Positions 1 through 6,729 of a DNA stretch of 9,981 nt are shown here, in pieces (the stretch's first letter is position 1; every line of letters begins with the position of its first letter). Position numbers and translations under genes: made by a program. The notes under the pieces are model-generated. The model was not told the origin of the DNA, ran no database searches, and worked only from the letters and a program-made list of their open reading frames with translations. The stretch is from DATEEW01 sp035273665 (GTDB lineage Bacteria > Pseudomonadota > Gammaproteobacteria > Burkholderiales > SG8-39), in the NCBI GenBank assembly GCA_035273665.1, contig DATEOW010000074.1:1-9981 (forward strand), in the 5' to 3' direction.

Positions 1-2184
1 CGCATGAAGAACGGCCGTTACGATAAAAATGGCGAGTTTGCGCCCGTATCCTGGGACCGCGCCTTCGACGAAATGGCAACGCAGTTCAAGCGGGTATTAA
101 AAGAAAAAGGACCCGATGCGCTCGGCATGTTCGGATCCGGCCAATGGACCGTGTGGGAAGGCTACGCCGCCGCGAAGCTGATGAAAGCCGGCTTCCGTAC
201 CAACAACATCGACCCGAATGCGCGCCATTGCATGGCCTCGGCGGTTGCCGGATTCATGCGCACCTTCGGCATGGATGAGCCGATGGGCTGCTATGACGAT
301 ATCGAGCACGCCGACGCTTTCGTGCTGTGGGGCTCGAATATGGCGGAAATGCATCCTATTCTGTGGAGCCGCGTCACCGACCGCCGACTGACCGCACCCA
401 AAACACAGGTTGCGGTACTTTCCGTTTTCGAGCACCGCTCTTTCGATCTCGCCGACCTGCCGGTGATTTTCAAACCGCAAACGGATTTGGCGATGCTCAA
501 CTACATCGCCCATTACATCATCAAGACGAATCGCGTGAACAAGGATTTCGTCAACAAGCACACGACCTTCAAGCGCGGCGCCGAAAACATCGGCTATGGC
601 TTGCGCCCCGAACATCAGCTTCAGATGTCGGCAAAGAATGCGTATCAACCTGGAGCCGGCGAACCGATCAGCTTCGACGACTTTGCTCGCTTCGTTTCGA
701 AATACGACGCCGACTATGTTTCAAAACTATCCGGGGTGTCGAAAGAAAAGCTCGAAAAACTGGCGGAGATTTACGCCGACCCCAAAACAAAGGTCATGTC
801 CTTTTGGACGATGGGGTTCAATCAACACACGCGAGGCGTGTGGTGCAACAACCTCATTTACAACATTCACCTGCTCACCGGAAAAATCGCTACTCCGGGA
901 AACAGCCCCTTCTCTCTCACGGGCCAACCTTCGGCTTGCGGAACCGCGCGCGAGGTGGGAACTTTCTCCCACCGCTTGCCGGCGGATATGGTCGTCACGA
1001 ATCCGAAGCACCGGGAAATAGCGGAAAAAATTTGGAAACTTCCGCCCGGCACGATTCCGGACAAACCGGGTGCGCACGCGGTATTGCAGAGTCGTATGTT
1101 GAAGGACGGCAAGATCAACGCCTATTGGGTACAGGTCAATAACAATATGCAAGCGGGTCCCAACATGATGGAAGAGGGATTGCCGGGCTATCGCAATCCG
1201 AAAAACTTCATCGTGGTATCGGACGCTTATCCCACCGTGACCACCCTCGCCGCGGATCTCGTGCTGCCCACCGCCATGTGGGTGGAAAAGGAAGGTGCCT
1301 ACGGCAACGCCGAGCGTCGCACGCAATTTTGGCATCAACTGGTCGACGCGCCCGGCGAGTCTCGCTCCGACTTGTGGCAGCTCGTGGAATTTTCAAAGCG
1401 CTTCAAAATGGAAGAGGTCTGGCCCAAAGAGCTTCTCGATAAGAAACCCGAGTATCGCGGCAAGACGCTCTACGACGTTCTTTACCGCAACGGTCAGGTG
1501 GACCAGTTTCCGCTTTCCCAGATGGATGGCGAGTACAACAATCATGAAGCCAAGCATTTCGGTTTTTATATTCAGAAAGGTTTATTCGAGGAGTACGCGG
1601 GCTTTGGACGCGGACACGGCCATGACTTGGCGACCTTCGACACTTATCACGAGGAACGCGGGCTGCGTTGGCCGGTCGTGAACGGAAAAGAAACCAAATG
1701 GCGCTACCGTGAAGGGAGCGATCCCTATGTCAAAGCCGGAACCGGTTTTCAGTTTTACGGCAATCCGGATAACAAGGCGGTGATTTTCGCCCTGCCCTAT
1801 GAGCCGGCCGCCGAAGAGCCCGATAAAGAATATCCGTTTTGGTTATCGACGGGGCGCGTGCTTGAGCACTGGCATTCCGGTTCGATGACGCGTCGTGTAC
1901 CTGAACTTTATCGGGCCTTCCCGAATGCCGTTGTCTACATGCATGAAGAGGATGCCAAAGGGCTCGGCTTACGTCGAGGCAGCGAAGTTCGCGTCGTCTC
2001 TCGTCGAGGTGAAATGAAATCGCGCATCGAAACACGTGGACGCAATAAGGTTCCGCGCGGGCTCGTATTCGTGCCTTGGTTTGACGCGAGCCAATTGATC
2101 AACAAGGTTACGCTCGACGCCACCGATCCCATCTCTTTGCAGACGGATTTCAAGAAGTGCGCCGTCAAGATCGTCAAAGTGTAG
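1..2184 (+). CDS. napA: Periplasmic nitrate reductase catalytic subunit NapA (5' end missing)
   Basis: NapA is the molybdenum bis-MGD subunit that reduces nitrate to nitrite in the periplasm, receiving electrons from NapB. The reading frame is open from the first base and ends in TAG. About 727 residues are visible against roughly 830 for the family, so about 100 N-terminal residues are outside the window, including the Tat signal and the [4Fe-4S] cysteines. The Mo-ligand cysteine is seen in NARHCMASA (codon 229-231), followed by GFMRTFGMDEPMGCYDD and MAEMHPILWSR. Further hallmarks are SFWTMGFNQHTRGVW, SLTGQPSACGTAREVG, PTAMWVEKEGAYGNAERR, and the C-terminal dinucleotide-binding domain with STGRVLEHWHSGSMTRR and TDFKKCAVK. 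The resemblance to E. coli NapA, as I recall that sequence, is high throughout. The internal ATG at base 4 is not the true start. The napB Shine-Dalgarno overlaps the stop codon, consistent with one operon. Confidence 0.97.
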   Translation, partial: RMKNGRYDKNGEFAPVSWDRAFDEMATQFKRVLKEKGPDALGMFGSGQWTVWEGYAAAKLMKAGFRTNNIDPNARHCMASAVAGFMRTFGMDEPMGCYDDIEHADAFVLWGSNMAEMHPILWSRVTDRRLTAPKTQVAVLSVFEHRSFDLADLPVIFKPQTDLAMLNYIAHYIIKTNRVNKDFVNKHTTFKRGAENIGYGLRPEHQLQMSAKNAYQPGAGEPISFDDFARFVSKYDADYVSKLSGVSKEKLEKLAEIYADPKTKVMSFWTMGFNQHTRGVWCNNLIYNIHLLTGKIATPGNSPFSLTGQPSACGTAREVGTFSHRLPADMVVTNPKHREIAEKIWKLPPGTIPDKPGAHAVLQSRMLKDGKINAYWVQVNNNMQAGPNMMEEGLPGYRNPKNFIVVSDAYPTVTTLAADLVLPTAMWVEKEGAYGNAERRTQFWHQLVDAPGESRSDLWQLVEFSKRFKMEEVWPKELLDKKPEYRGKTLYDVLYRNGQVDQFPLSQMDGEYNNHEAKHFGFYIQKGLFEEYAGFGRGHGHDLATFDTYHEERGLRWPVVNGKETKWRYREGSDPYVKAGTGFQFYGNPDNKAVIFALPYEPAAEEPDKEYPFWLSTGRVLEHWHSGSMTRRVPELYRAFPNAVVYMHEEDAKGLGLRRGSEVRVVSRRGEMKSRIETRGRNKVPRGLVFVPWFDASQLINKVTLDATDPISLQTDFKKCAVKIVKV

Positions 2185-2192
2185 GAGCGGAC

Positions 2193-2675
2193 ATGAAAAG
2201 ACGAAGCGTTTGGTTTCTCGCTTGTACGCTACTCAGCTTCGGCGTGTGGGCGGCGCCCCCTGGGGCAGTCGATGCAATGCGCGGCAATACGCCGCTTGCC
2301 GAGGAAGCGCGCCCGCCGGCGCTTCCTACCGTAGAGAATAAGGACTTGCGCCGCGGCCGTGCATACTCGATGCAGCCTCCGACCATTCCCCACAAGATCG
2401 AGGGCTACCAGCTCGATAAGAACGCCAACCGCTGCCTTTTCTGCCACAACCGAAACCGTACGGAGGAGACTCAGGCTATTCCGCTCAGCGTGACGCACTA
2501 CATGGACCGGCAAGGCAATGTGCTCGCCACGATTTCGCCGCGCCGCTATTTCTGTACGACATGCCACGTCGAGCAGACGGAGACCAAACCGTTGGTGAAC
2601 AACACCTTCAAAGACGTGGATACCGTATTGCAGAACTCGGCCAAGACAAAAGCTGATCGCAGGCCGGCGCAATGA
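2193..2675 (+). CDS. napB: Periplasmic diheme cytochrome c NapB
   Basis: NapB is the small electron-transfer subunit that passes electrons from NapC to NapA in the periplasm. The 160-residue product begins with a Sec signal peptide (positive MKRRS, hydrophobic core, likely cleavage after VWA near residue 20). It has two c-type heme sites, CLFCH (residues 81-85) and CTTCH (121-125). His67 in QPPTIPHKI and His102 in VTHY match the distal heme ligands of the family. The ATG was chosen because AGGAG (2183-2187), overlapping the napA stop, lies 5 bases upstream and because this start gives the signal peptide; the frame is open further upstream but inside napA. The stop overlaps the napC start by four bases (ATGA), suggesting translational coupling. 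Length and motif order are normal for NapB. Confidence 0.96.
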   Translation: MKRRSVWFLACTLLSFGVWAAPPGAVDAMRGNTPLAEEARPPALPTVENKDLRRGRAYSMQPPTIPHKIEGYQLDKNANRCLFCHNRNRTEETQAIPLSVTHYMDRQGNVLATISPRRYFCTTCHVEQTETKPLVNNTFKDVDTVLQNSAKTKADRRPAQ

Positions 2676-3280
2676 AGGCTTTTCTGCTGCGCTATTGGCG
2701 TATTCTGCGACGCCCGCCCGTCCACTTGAGTCTTGGGCTGATTATCGTCATCTCTTTTATCGCCGGAATTGTTTTCTGGGGCGGCTTCAACACCGCCTTA
2801 GAGGTGACCAATACGGAGACCTTCTGCGTCGGCTGCCATGAAATGCGGCAGAACGTCTATGCGGAATTGCAGAACACCATTCATTTCCACAACCGCAGCG
2901 GTGTGCGCGCGAAGTGCTCAGATTGTCATGTGCCGCACGAGTGGACGAACAAGATCGCGCGAAAAATGCAGGCGTCAAAAGAAGTTTGGGGGAAAGTTTT
3001 CGGTTCGATCGACACGCCGGAGAAATTTCAGGCTAAGCGCCTCGAACTTGCACAGCGTGAATGGGCGCGAATGAAAGCGAACGATTCGCTTGAATGCCGC
3101 AATTGCCACGGCTATGAATACATGGATTTCACGCGTCAGAGCCCACGTGCGGCGCACGCGCATTCAACGTTCCTGGAAGATCACACCTACACCTGCATCG
3201 ATTGCCATAAAGGGATCGCGCACCGTCTACCCAACATGGCGGGCGTACCGCAATGGACGGACGGCACGGAAAAGAAATAG
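2672..3280 (+). CDS. napC: Membrane-anchored tetraheme quinol dehydrogenase NapC (NapC/NirT family)
   Basis: NapC oxidises membrane quinol and feeds electrons to NapB and NapA. The 202-residue protein has a short cytoplasmic N-terminus, one transmembrane segment (about residues 18-38) and a periplasmic domain. Its four heme motifs are CVGCH (52-56), CSDCH (82-86), CRNCH (142-146) and CIDCH (175-179). The CVGCHEM form of the first site carries the Met that ligates heme 1 in this family. The start overlaps the napB stop as ATGA and no strong Shine-Dalgarno is visible, so translation probably relies on coupling. Position after napB makes NapC likelier than NirT or another paralog. No napG or napH follows, so NapC is the quinol route visible here. 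One base separates its stop from the convergent gene's stop. Confidence 0.95.
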   Translation: MKAFLLRYWRILRRPPVHLSLGLIIVISFIAGIVFWGGFNTALEVTNTETFCVGCHEMRQNVYAELQNTIHFHNRSGVRAKCSDCHVPHEWTNKIARKMQASKEVWGKVFGSIDTPEKFQAKRLELAQREWARMKANDSLECRNCHGYEYMDFTRQSPRAAHAHSTFLEDHTYTCIDCHKGIAHRLPNMAGVPQWTDGTEKK

Positions 3281-3281
3281 C

Positions 3282-3506
3282 TTAACCGCCGAGCCGGCTC
3301 ACAAATCCCACCGCATGCAGCGCGCGCAAGAACTGATCCGTTCCGACTTTGGTCGGATCGAAAAGGACGCGCGCTTCTTTGCAGTCTTCGGTTAAACGAA
3401 CTTCCGAGACACCTTGAATCAACGCCAAAGCGCTGCGCGCACTCGCACAATCCGCGGGGCTTCGTATGCCTTCCATCTTCAACCACGCGCCCGCTGTTTG
3501 TGACAT
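3282..3506 (-). CDS. Small heavy-metal-associated-fold-like protein lacking the CxxC motif
   Basis: The 74-residue product resembles the ferredoxin-like HMA (copper chaperone) fold. It has a first strand AWLKMEGI, a helix ASARSALALIQGV, a strand SEVRLTEDCKEARVLFDP, and a closing helix plus TDQFLRALHAVGFVSR, matching the family pattern (GV.EV......A.V.FDP..V....L..A....G). The metal-binding GMxCxxC loop is replaced by GIRSPADC, with only Cys20 nearby, so canonical Cu(I) or Zn(II) binding looks unlikely. I chose ATG 3506, eight bases beyond the upstream gene's stop, because it starts just before the domain. In-frame ATGs at 3548 and 3560 would overlap that gene. The Shine-Dalgarno is weak. It is probably co-transcribed with the S30AE gene upstream. 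Function is unknown; a metal-free adaptor or a degenerate chaperone are both possible. Confidence 0.65.
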   Translation of the reverse strand: MSQTAGAWLKMEGIRSPADCASARSALALIQGVSEVRLTEDCKEARVLFDPTKVGTDQFLRALHAVGFVSRLGG

Positions 3507-3513
3507 CAAGGTT

Positions 3514-3993
3514 CTAGGCTCGCTGAAAAGATCGCGACCGACTGACATCCCGTTTCGCATCGCTCAACTGCCGATGCGCCGCACTGAAACTTTCGCGCAG
3601 TGCGGTGTACGCGTCTTCGCTGGTGACGTGATGAATGTTCACACAATGACCGGGCATGCGCAGTTCCATTCGGGCGGCGTACTCGTTGCCGCGAACATGG
3701 CGGCGGCTTAATAACTCCAAAGTCACATCGGTTTCGATGACAGCCGGATGAAGGGCATGCAGTTTTTCGGCATGCGCTTGAATGTAGGTATCGAGGGTTT
3801 CAGAGTGCGCGATGTTCAGCATCGAGATTTTCAATTTGACCGGCAAAGGATCTGCTTTTGCCTTGAAACAGGTCGCAAGGCCACACTTGCTAGGTGCCGA
3901 ACAATGATTCCGCGATGCGCACTGATCGAGGGTTTGCGCCAACGAGATCCAATTGTTTTGAACCTTGCAATAGGCGATCGGAGAATCGAACAT
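3514..3993 (-). CDS. HPF/RaiA (S30AE) family ribosome-associated protein with cysteine-rich N-terminal extension
   Basis: Residues about 52-147 match the S30AE / sigma-54 modulation domain found in ribosome hibernation factors. Visible are a first strand VKLKISMLNI, a helix SETLDTYIQAHAEKL, strands TDVTLELLSRRHVRGNEYAARMELRMPG, and a final helix SEDAYTALRESFSAAHRQLSD, closest to short HPF-like forms that read (H/R)..GN.(Y/F)..R..L..PG. Such proteins bind the 30S decoding region and silence ribosomes; that role here is by family. The first about 51 residues are not typical and hold five cysteines (9, 25, 31, 37, 42). ATG 3993 is taken because no ATG or GTG lies between it and the domain. A TTG at 3846 (LPVKLKIS) would give a family-typical length but lacks a good Shine-Dalgarno. 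An FNR-like box lies upstream, suggesting anaerobic induction. Confidence 0.75.
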   Translation of the reverse strand: MFDSPIAYCKVQNNWISLAQTLDQCASRNHCSAPSKCGLATCFKAKADPLPVKLKISMLNIAHSETLDTYIQAHAEKLHALHPAVIETDVTLELLSRRHVRGNEYAARMELRMPGHCVNIHHVTSEDAYTALRESFSAAHRQLSDAKRDVSRSRSFQRA

Positions 3994-4044
3994 GTGGCAT
4001 CCCGTTAAGTAGGACTTAGCTTAGCGCGCCGGCCCGGGCGGCAT

Positions 4045-4058
4045 TTGCGCTAGATCAA
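4045..4058. promoter_or_regulatory. FNR/DNR-like palindrome between the S30AE gene and dnr
   Basis: TTGCG-CTAG-ATCAA matches the FNR/DNR consensus TTGAT-N4-ATCAA at 8 of 10 defined bases, with a perfect right half-site. Read toward the minus-strand S30AE gene, a TAAGCT (TAnnnT) hexamer at 4023-4018 puts the box centre near -41.5, the usual class II activator position, with a short leader to ATG 3993. Read toward dnr, a TAAGGT at 4099-4104 would put the centre near -60. The rest of the 136-bp gap (3994-4129) holds nothing else I recognise. Promoter positions are inferred by eye. Confidence 0.5.
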
Positions 4059-4129
4059 AGGCCGGTCTGAATTGCAAACGCTGCCCTTCATGTTCCGCTA
4101 AGGTTCATATCAAGCCTGATGGAGACCTT

Positions 4130-4813
4130 ATGCTAAGTCCCGTACAAACGAACGGCATCTTGCGCGAACTGCCGCTATTTTCAAACCTAAGTGCCGCGGA
4201 AATCGAGGGGCTGGCCGCCGCAGCCAGCATTCGTCATGCGAGCGTCGGTGAGCGATTATTCGTTCGGGGCGAATCCTGCAATAGCTTCCATCTCGTGGTG
4301 ACAGGCTGCGTGAAATTATTGATGTCCAGCGCGGAAGGGAGCGAACGCGTGATCGACATCTTGCGCGCCGGTCAGAGCTTCGGCGAAGCCTGCATGTTTC
4401 TGAATAAACCCTACATGGTGACCGCAGAAGTGGTCGATGCAGCTGTGCTGCTCCGCGTTCCCAAACGCGCCGTATTGGAGGAGATAGATCGCAATCCGGA
4501 TTTTGCTAAACGCATGCTCGCTGGGCTGTCGCAACGGCTTCATCGCCTGGTCGGCGATTTTGAAGCGCTTACCTTGCAGAGCGCGGCGCAGCGGGTTGCT
4601 CATTACCTGCTGCGTTGCGCGGATCAAGGTGAGGCCGACGAAGACGAAATCATCTTGTCGATCAGTAAAGGCCTGGTGGCATCGCGCTTGAATATCACGC
4701 GCGAGCATTTTTCCAGAGTCTTGCATGGACTTGCCGATGAAGGATTGATTGCGGTAAATGGCAAAGCGATCCGCCTACTGGACCGCGAAGGCTTAGCGCA
4801 CTACGCCGCCTGA
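4130..4813 (+). CDS. dnr: DNR-like Crp/Fnr family transcriptional regulator
   Basis: The 227-residue protein has an N-terminal cyclic-nucleotide-binding-like sensory domain (about 15-125: LPLFSNLSAAEIEGL, RLFVRGES, VTGCVKLL, GQSFGEACMFL), a long dimerisation helix (PDFAKRMLAGLSQRLHRLV), and a C-terminal winged helix-turn-helix (about 170-220). The recognition helix reads TREHFSRVLHGL. Its E-x-x-S-R pattern is that of FNR-type regulators which read TTGAT half-sites. The N-terminal cysteine cluster of FNR/ANR is absent (cysteines only at 50, 60, 88 and 163), so it is not a Fe-S sensor. It resembles Pseudomonas DNR, which binds heme and responds to NO; that property is inferred by family. The start is ATG 4130, five bases after GGAG (4121-4124). 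Its 3' end overlaps the convergent DGC gene by 13 bases. The gene symbol is by similarity; NnrR or another DNR-like paralog cannot be excluded. Confidence 0.85.
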   Translation: MLSPVQTNGILRELPLFSNLSAAEIEGLAAAASIRHASVGERLFVRGESCNSFHLVVTGCVKLLMSSAEGSERVIDILRAGQSFGEACMFLNKPYMVTAEVVDAAVLLRVPKRAVLEEIDRNPDFAKRMLAGLSQRLHRLVGDFEALTLQSAAQRVAHYLLRCADQGEADEDEIILSISKGLVASRLNITREHFSRVLHGLADEGLIAVNGKAIRLLDREGLAHYAA

Positions 4814-5169
4814 TGTTGGCGTAGATCTTCCGCAATGCTCGCGGCCAGGGCAGCGGCCTGCCTGGGATCGAAATCCGCATGCGCTTGCTTTCGCACGCCG
4901 TACTCGTGCAAACGGATGTGCACGGTCGGTACGATCGCATGGCGTGCGAGACAATGCTGGACACACGCAAGCGGGCACCCGTCGATCGCAATGACGGCCC
5001 GACCGGATTTCGCCAGTTTGACCAACGGTTTTACATCTCCGCCTACCCCGGCAATACATGACCACTCTGCGGCCCCTAAGCGGTCGAGGCGTTGCGCTAC
5101 GGCATTGGCAGTTTGCGCCGCGCTCGAGCAACCGGAGCAAGAGTAGACCAGAGGCAAGTCGTCCGTCAT
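4801..5169 (-). CDS. DGC-domain putative zinc-binding protein
   Basis: The 122-residue protein matches the small DGC-domain family (putative zinc-binding proteins). It has CSGCSS (Cys11, Cys14), SCIAGVGGDV (Cys38), the signature IDGCPLACVQHC (Asp63-Gly64-Cys65, then Cys69 and Cys73), and a C-terminal LHEYGVRKQAHADFD block. The cysteines probably bind zinc or another metal; no enzymatic reaction is established for the family as far as I know. It is the last gene of a three-gene minus-strand operon. Its ATG overlaps the stop of the nitronate monooxygenase gene as ATGA, so the two are probably translationally coupled. The start is fixed by that overlap and by the family-typical short N-terminus before CSGC. 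Its 3' end runs 13 bases into the end of dnr on the other strand. Confidence 0.85.
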   Translation of the reverse strand: MTDDLPLVYSCSGCSSAAQTANAVAQRLDRLGAAEWSCIAGVGGDVKPLVKLAKSGRAVIAIDGCPLACVQHCLARHAIVPTVHIRLHEYGVRKQAHADFDPRQAAALAASIAEDLRQHQAA

Positions 5170-6347
5170 GTGTGTTGCGCCTGAGGTGGACTTAGCATGT
5201 AAGCAATCAATTCCCGCACGGATCGGATTTCCGCTCCGAAGGGTAACGGGTCAGCGCCTCGAAAAAACAGTCCGCGTTGCACGTCTCCCTTCAGTGCGGC
5301 CGAAAGGTGCAAGTCGATGCAGAACTGGCCGATTTTGGAAATGCCGTCACGTAGGCCGCACACCTCCAAGCAATCGAATTTAAGGGTGCAAGCTTTGCGT
5401 GTTTTCGCTCGGGCCTCCAGACCAGGCAGGCGACGCAGATACTGCTCGAGCCAAGGCGTACGCACCGCCCTCGCAGGTAAGCCGGCGACGCTCATGAATT
5501 CGACCACGTCTTCTTTTTTCGCTTCCGCAAGTACCCGCTTGAAATTCGGATGTGCGTCCCCGTCGCTCGTGACCGCGAAGGCCGTGCCAAGCTGGACACC
5601 TGCTGCCCCCAGCGCAATCAACTCCCGAACCCGCGCCGGACTATTGATGCCGCCTGCCAGAATCAACGGCACTTGATCGCGCCGCAGACCGAGATCGTCG
5701 AATAATTTAAAGCAACCTTCCAGCACCGTATGGAACTCGAAACGCACATCATGCACATCACTCAGCTTAGCCGCGCCGATGTGCCCGCCCGCATGGCCCG
5801 GGTGCTCGATCACTATGGCATCAGGCAACCGGTTCTTCCGCATCCATTTACGCAGCACGATGGCGACGCCCCGCGCGTCGGAAAGTATCGGAATCAACGC
5901 GACAGTCGGGTGGTCTGCCGTGAGGTCCGGTAGATCTAGCGGCAACCCGGCGCCGACGACAATGGCTTGCGCACCGCTTTCGCAGGCTCGACGCACATAG
6001 CGCGCGTATTCCGAAACCGCTTTCATGACGTTTACCGCAATCATGCCCTGCCCGGCTGCCGCAGCCAGTGCCGCCTTGATTTCACGATCTAAGGCTTCGA
6101 GATTTGCTTCGTCAATGAGCGCTTTGTCATGGCATTTGGCGGTCTGTTGCATCAGATCTTCGTGATGCCGGCGTAGATCGACGCTCGATAGCGTGCCGAC
6201 CGCGCCCTGGCGCGCGACCGCGCCTGCAAGCTTGTGTGCGGAGACCCCGACGCCCATGCCGCCCTGCACGATGGGCAGTACATTCCGTCCCCGGATGCGC
6301 AATGGGGGCAGATCGGTTATCAACAGCGCATTCGAATTTGTGGTCAT
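5166..6347 (-). CDS. Nitronate monooxygenase family flavoprotein (2-nitropropane dioxygenase-like)
   Basis: The 393-residue protein is a TIM-barrel FMN enzyme of the nitronate monooxygenase / 2-nitropropane dioxygenase family. FMN-barrel motifs are visible: VQGGMGVGVS (residues 27-36), a central HPGHAGGHIG (182-191) whose His189 fits the catalytic base in AGGH of characterised NMOs, ILAGGINSPARV (229-240), and LGAAGVQLGTAF (246-257). The C-terminal part adds a four-cysteine array (Cys320, 326, 330, 343; CTLKFDCLEVC...FC). This array recalls some NMO-like and FabK-like subgroups and may bind an Fe-S cluster. The natural substrate is unknown; family members oxidise alkyl nitronates, and others are enoyl reductases or poorly defined. 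The gene lies between DUF2249 and DGC genes with ATGA overlaps on both sides. Its start is fixed by the upstream overlap. Confidence 0.87.
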   Translation of the reverse strand: MTTNSNALLITDLPPLRIRGRNVLPIVQGGMGVGVSAHKLAGAVARQGAVGTLSSVDLRRHHEDLMQQTAKCHDKALIDEANLEALDREIKAALAAAAGQGMIAVNVMKAVSEYARYVRRACESGAQAIVVGAGLPLDLPDLTADHPTVALIPILSDARGVAIVLRKWMRKNRLPDAIVIEHPGHAGGHIGAAKLSDVHDVRFEFHTVLEGCFKLFDDLGLRRDQVPLILAGGINSPARVRELIALGAAGVQLGTAFAVTSDGDAHPNFKRVLAEAKKEDVVEFMSVAGLPARAVRTPWLEQYLRRLPGLEARAKTRKACTLKFDCLEVCGLRDGISKIGQFCIDLHLSAALKGDVQRGLFFRGADPLPFGAEIRSVRELIAYMLSPPQAQHT

Positions 6348-6607
6348 GCAACTTTGTGTGCGAAGTCGATAACAATGGCACCCGGTTCACGTTGCTTGTA
6401 TTCGATAGAAACTTGTTCGCCATATCGGCCGCGAAATTGGTCAAGCAATGGCAAGGGGTCATGATCATTGACAAAGCGCATGATTTCACCGGGGCGCAAC
6501 GCGTCGAAGGCACCGAAAATCGCGGCATGACGGAAACGCTTGGCAATGCCTCGCGCGTCGAAGGTGTAAATGTGGTCCGGGGATAAATGAAGATGCGGTG
6601 CGGCCAT
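6344..6607 (-). CDS. DUF2249 domain protein
   Basis: The 87-residue product matches the DUF2249 domain, whose features are an N-terminal DARG (17-20), RHAAIFGAFDALRPGE (26-41) and VNDHDPLPLLDQF (46-58), ending in a short beta strand. These proteins are common in nitrate- and NO-related loci of proteobacteria, but their biochemical role is not settled. I chose ATG 6607 because AGGA lies eight bases upstream on the minus strand; in-frame ATGs at 6643 and 6658 lack such a site. It is the first gene of the DUF2249-NMO-DGC operon, and its TGA overlaps the next ATG by four bases. An FNR/DNR-type palindrome lies about 60 bases upstream of the start, so anaerobic control is likely. Confidence 0.85.
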   Translation of the reverse strand: MAAPHLHLSPDHIYTFDARGIAKRFRHAAIFGAFDALRPGEIMRFVNDHDPLPLLDQFRGRYGEQVSIEYKQREPGAIVIDFAHKVA

Positions 6608-6666
6608 ACGGAAATTCCTCGTTGTTGACGATGACTCGATCATCGTGACCGGCCGCATGGGCCGCT

Positions 6667-6680
6667 GTGATCTACATCAA
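6667..6680. promoter_or_regulatory. FNR/DNR box for the DUF2249 operon
   Basis: GTGAT-CTAC-ATCAA (TTGAT-GTAG-ATCAC on the minus strand) matches TTGAT-N4-ATCAA at 9 of 10 bases. A GATGAT hexamer at 6644-6639 on the minus strand resembles a -10 element (TAnnnT with one mismatch) and sits exactly 22 bases beyond the box, which centres it near -41.5 for a start site around 6632. This is the class II activation geometry of FNR-family promoters. Assignment to the minus-strand operon is inferred from this spacing. Confidence 0.65.
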
Positions 6681-6715
6681 AACAAGGACCCAGGCCGCGG
6701 CGATTTGATCTGGCC

Positions 6716-6729
6716 TTGACATGGATCAA
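6716..6729. promoter_or_regulatory. FNR/DNR box for the nrdD operon
   Basis: TTGAC-ATGG-ATCAA matches the FNR/DNR consensus at 9 of 10 bases. It lies 129 bases upstream of the nrdD ATG, with an AATGAT hexamer at 6754-6759 as a weak -10 candidate roughly 24 bases downstream, implying a leader of about 90 bases. An additional TTGAT half-site is at 6705-6709. Isolated TTGAT (6766-6770) and ATCAA (6793-6797) half-sites follow but are too far apart to form a box. I see no NrdR box pair in the 6608-6858 gap. Anaerobic control of nrdDG by FNR-family regulators is well established in other bacteria. Confidence 0.65.

Noticed and set aside
97..648. Long minus-strand open frame (183 codons) inside napA
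   Set aside because: It lies opposite a strongly conserved napA segment and shows low-complexity Arg/His/Gly composition typical of a shadow frame in GC-rich DNA.
3291..3300. GAGCCGGCTC palindrome just after napC
   Set aside because: Only five base pairs with no loop or T-run, and it codes for the last residues of the HMA-like protein; not a convincing terminator.
4845..4865. Hairpin CCAGGGCAG / CTGCCTGG downstream of dnr
   Set aside because: It forms a good stem with one bulge, but no T-run follows on either strand and it falls in the alanine-rich coding end of the DGC gene.
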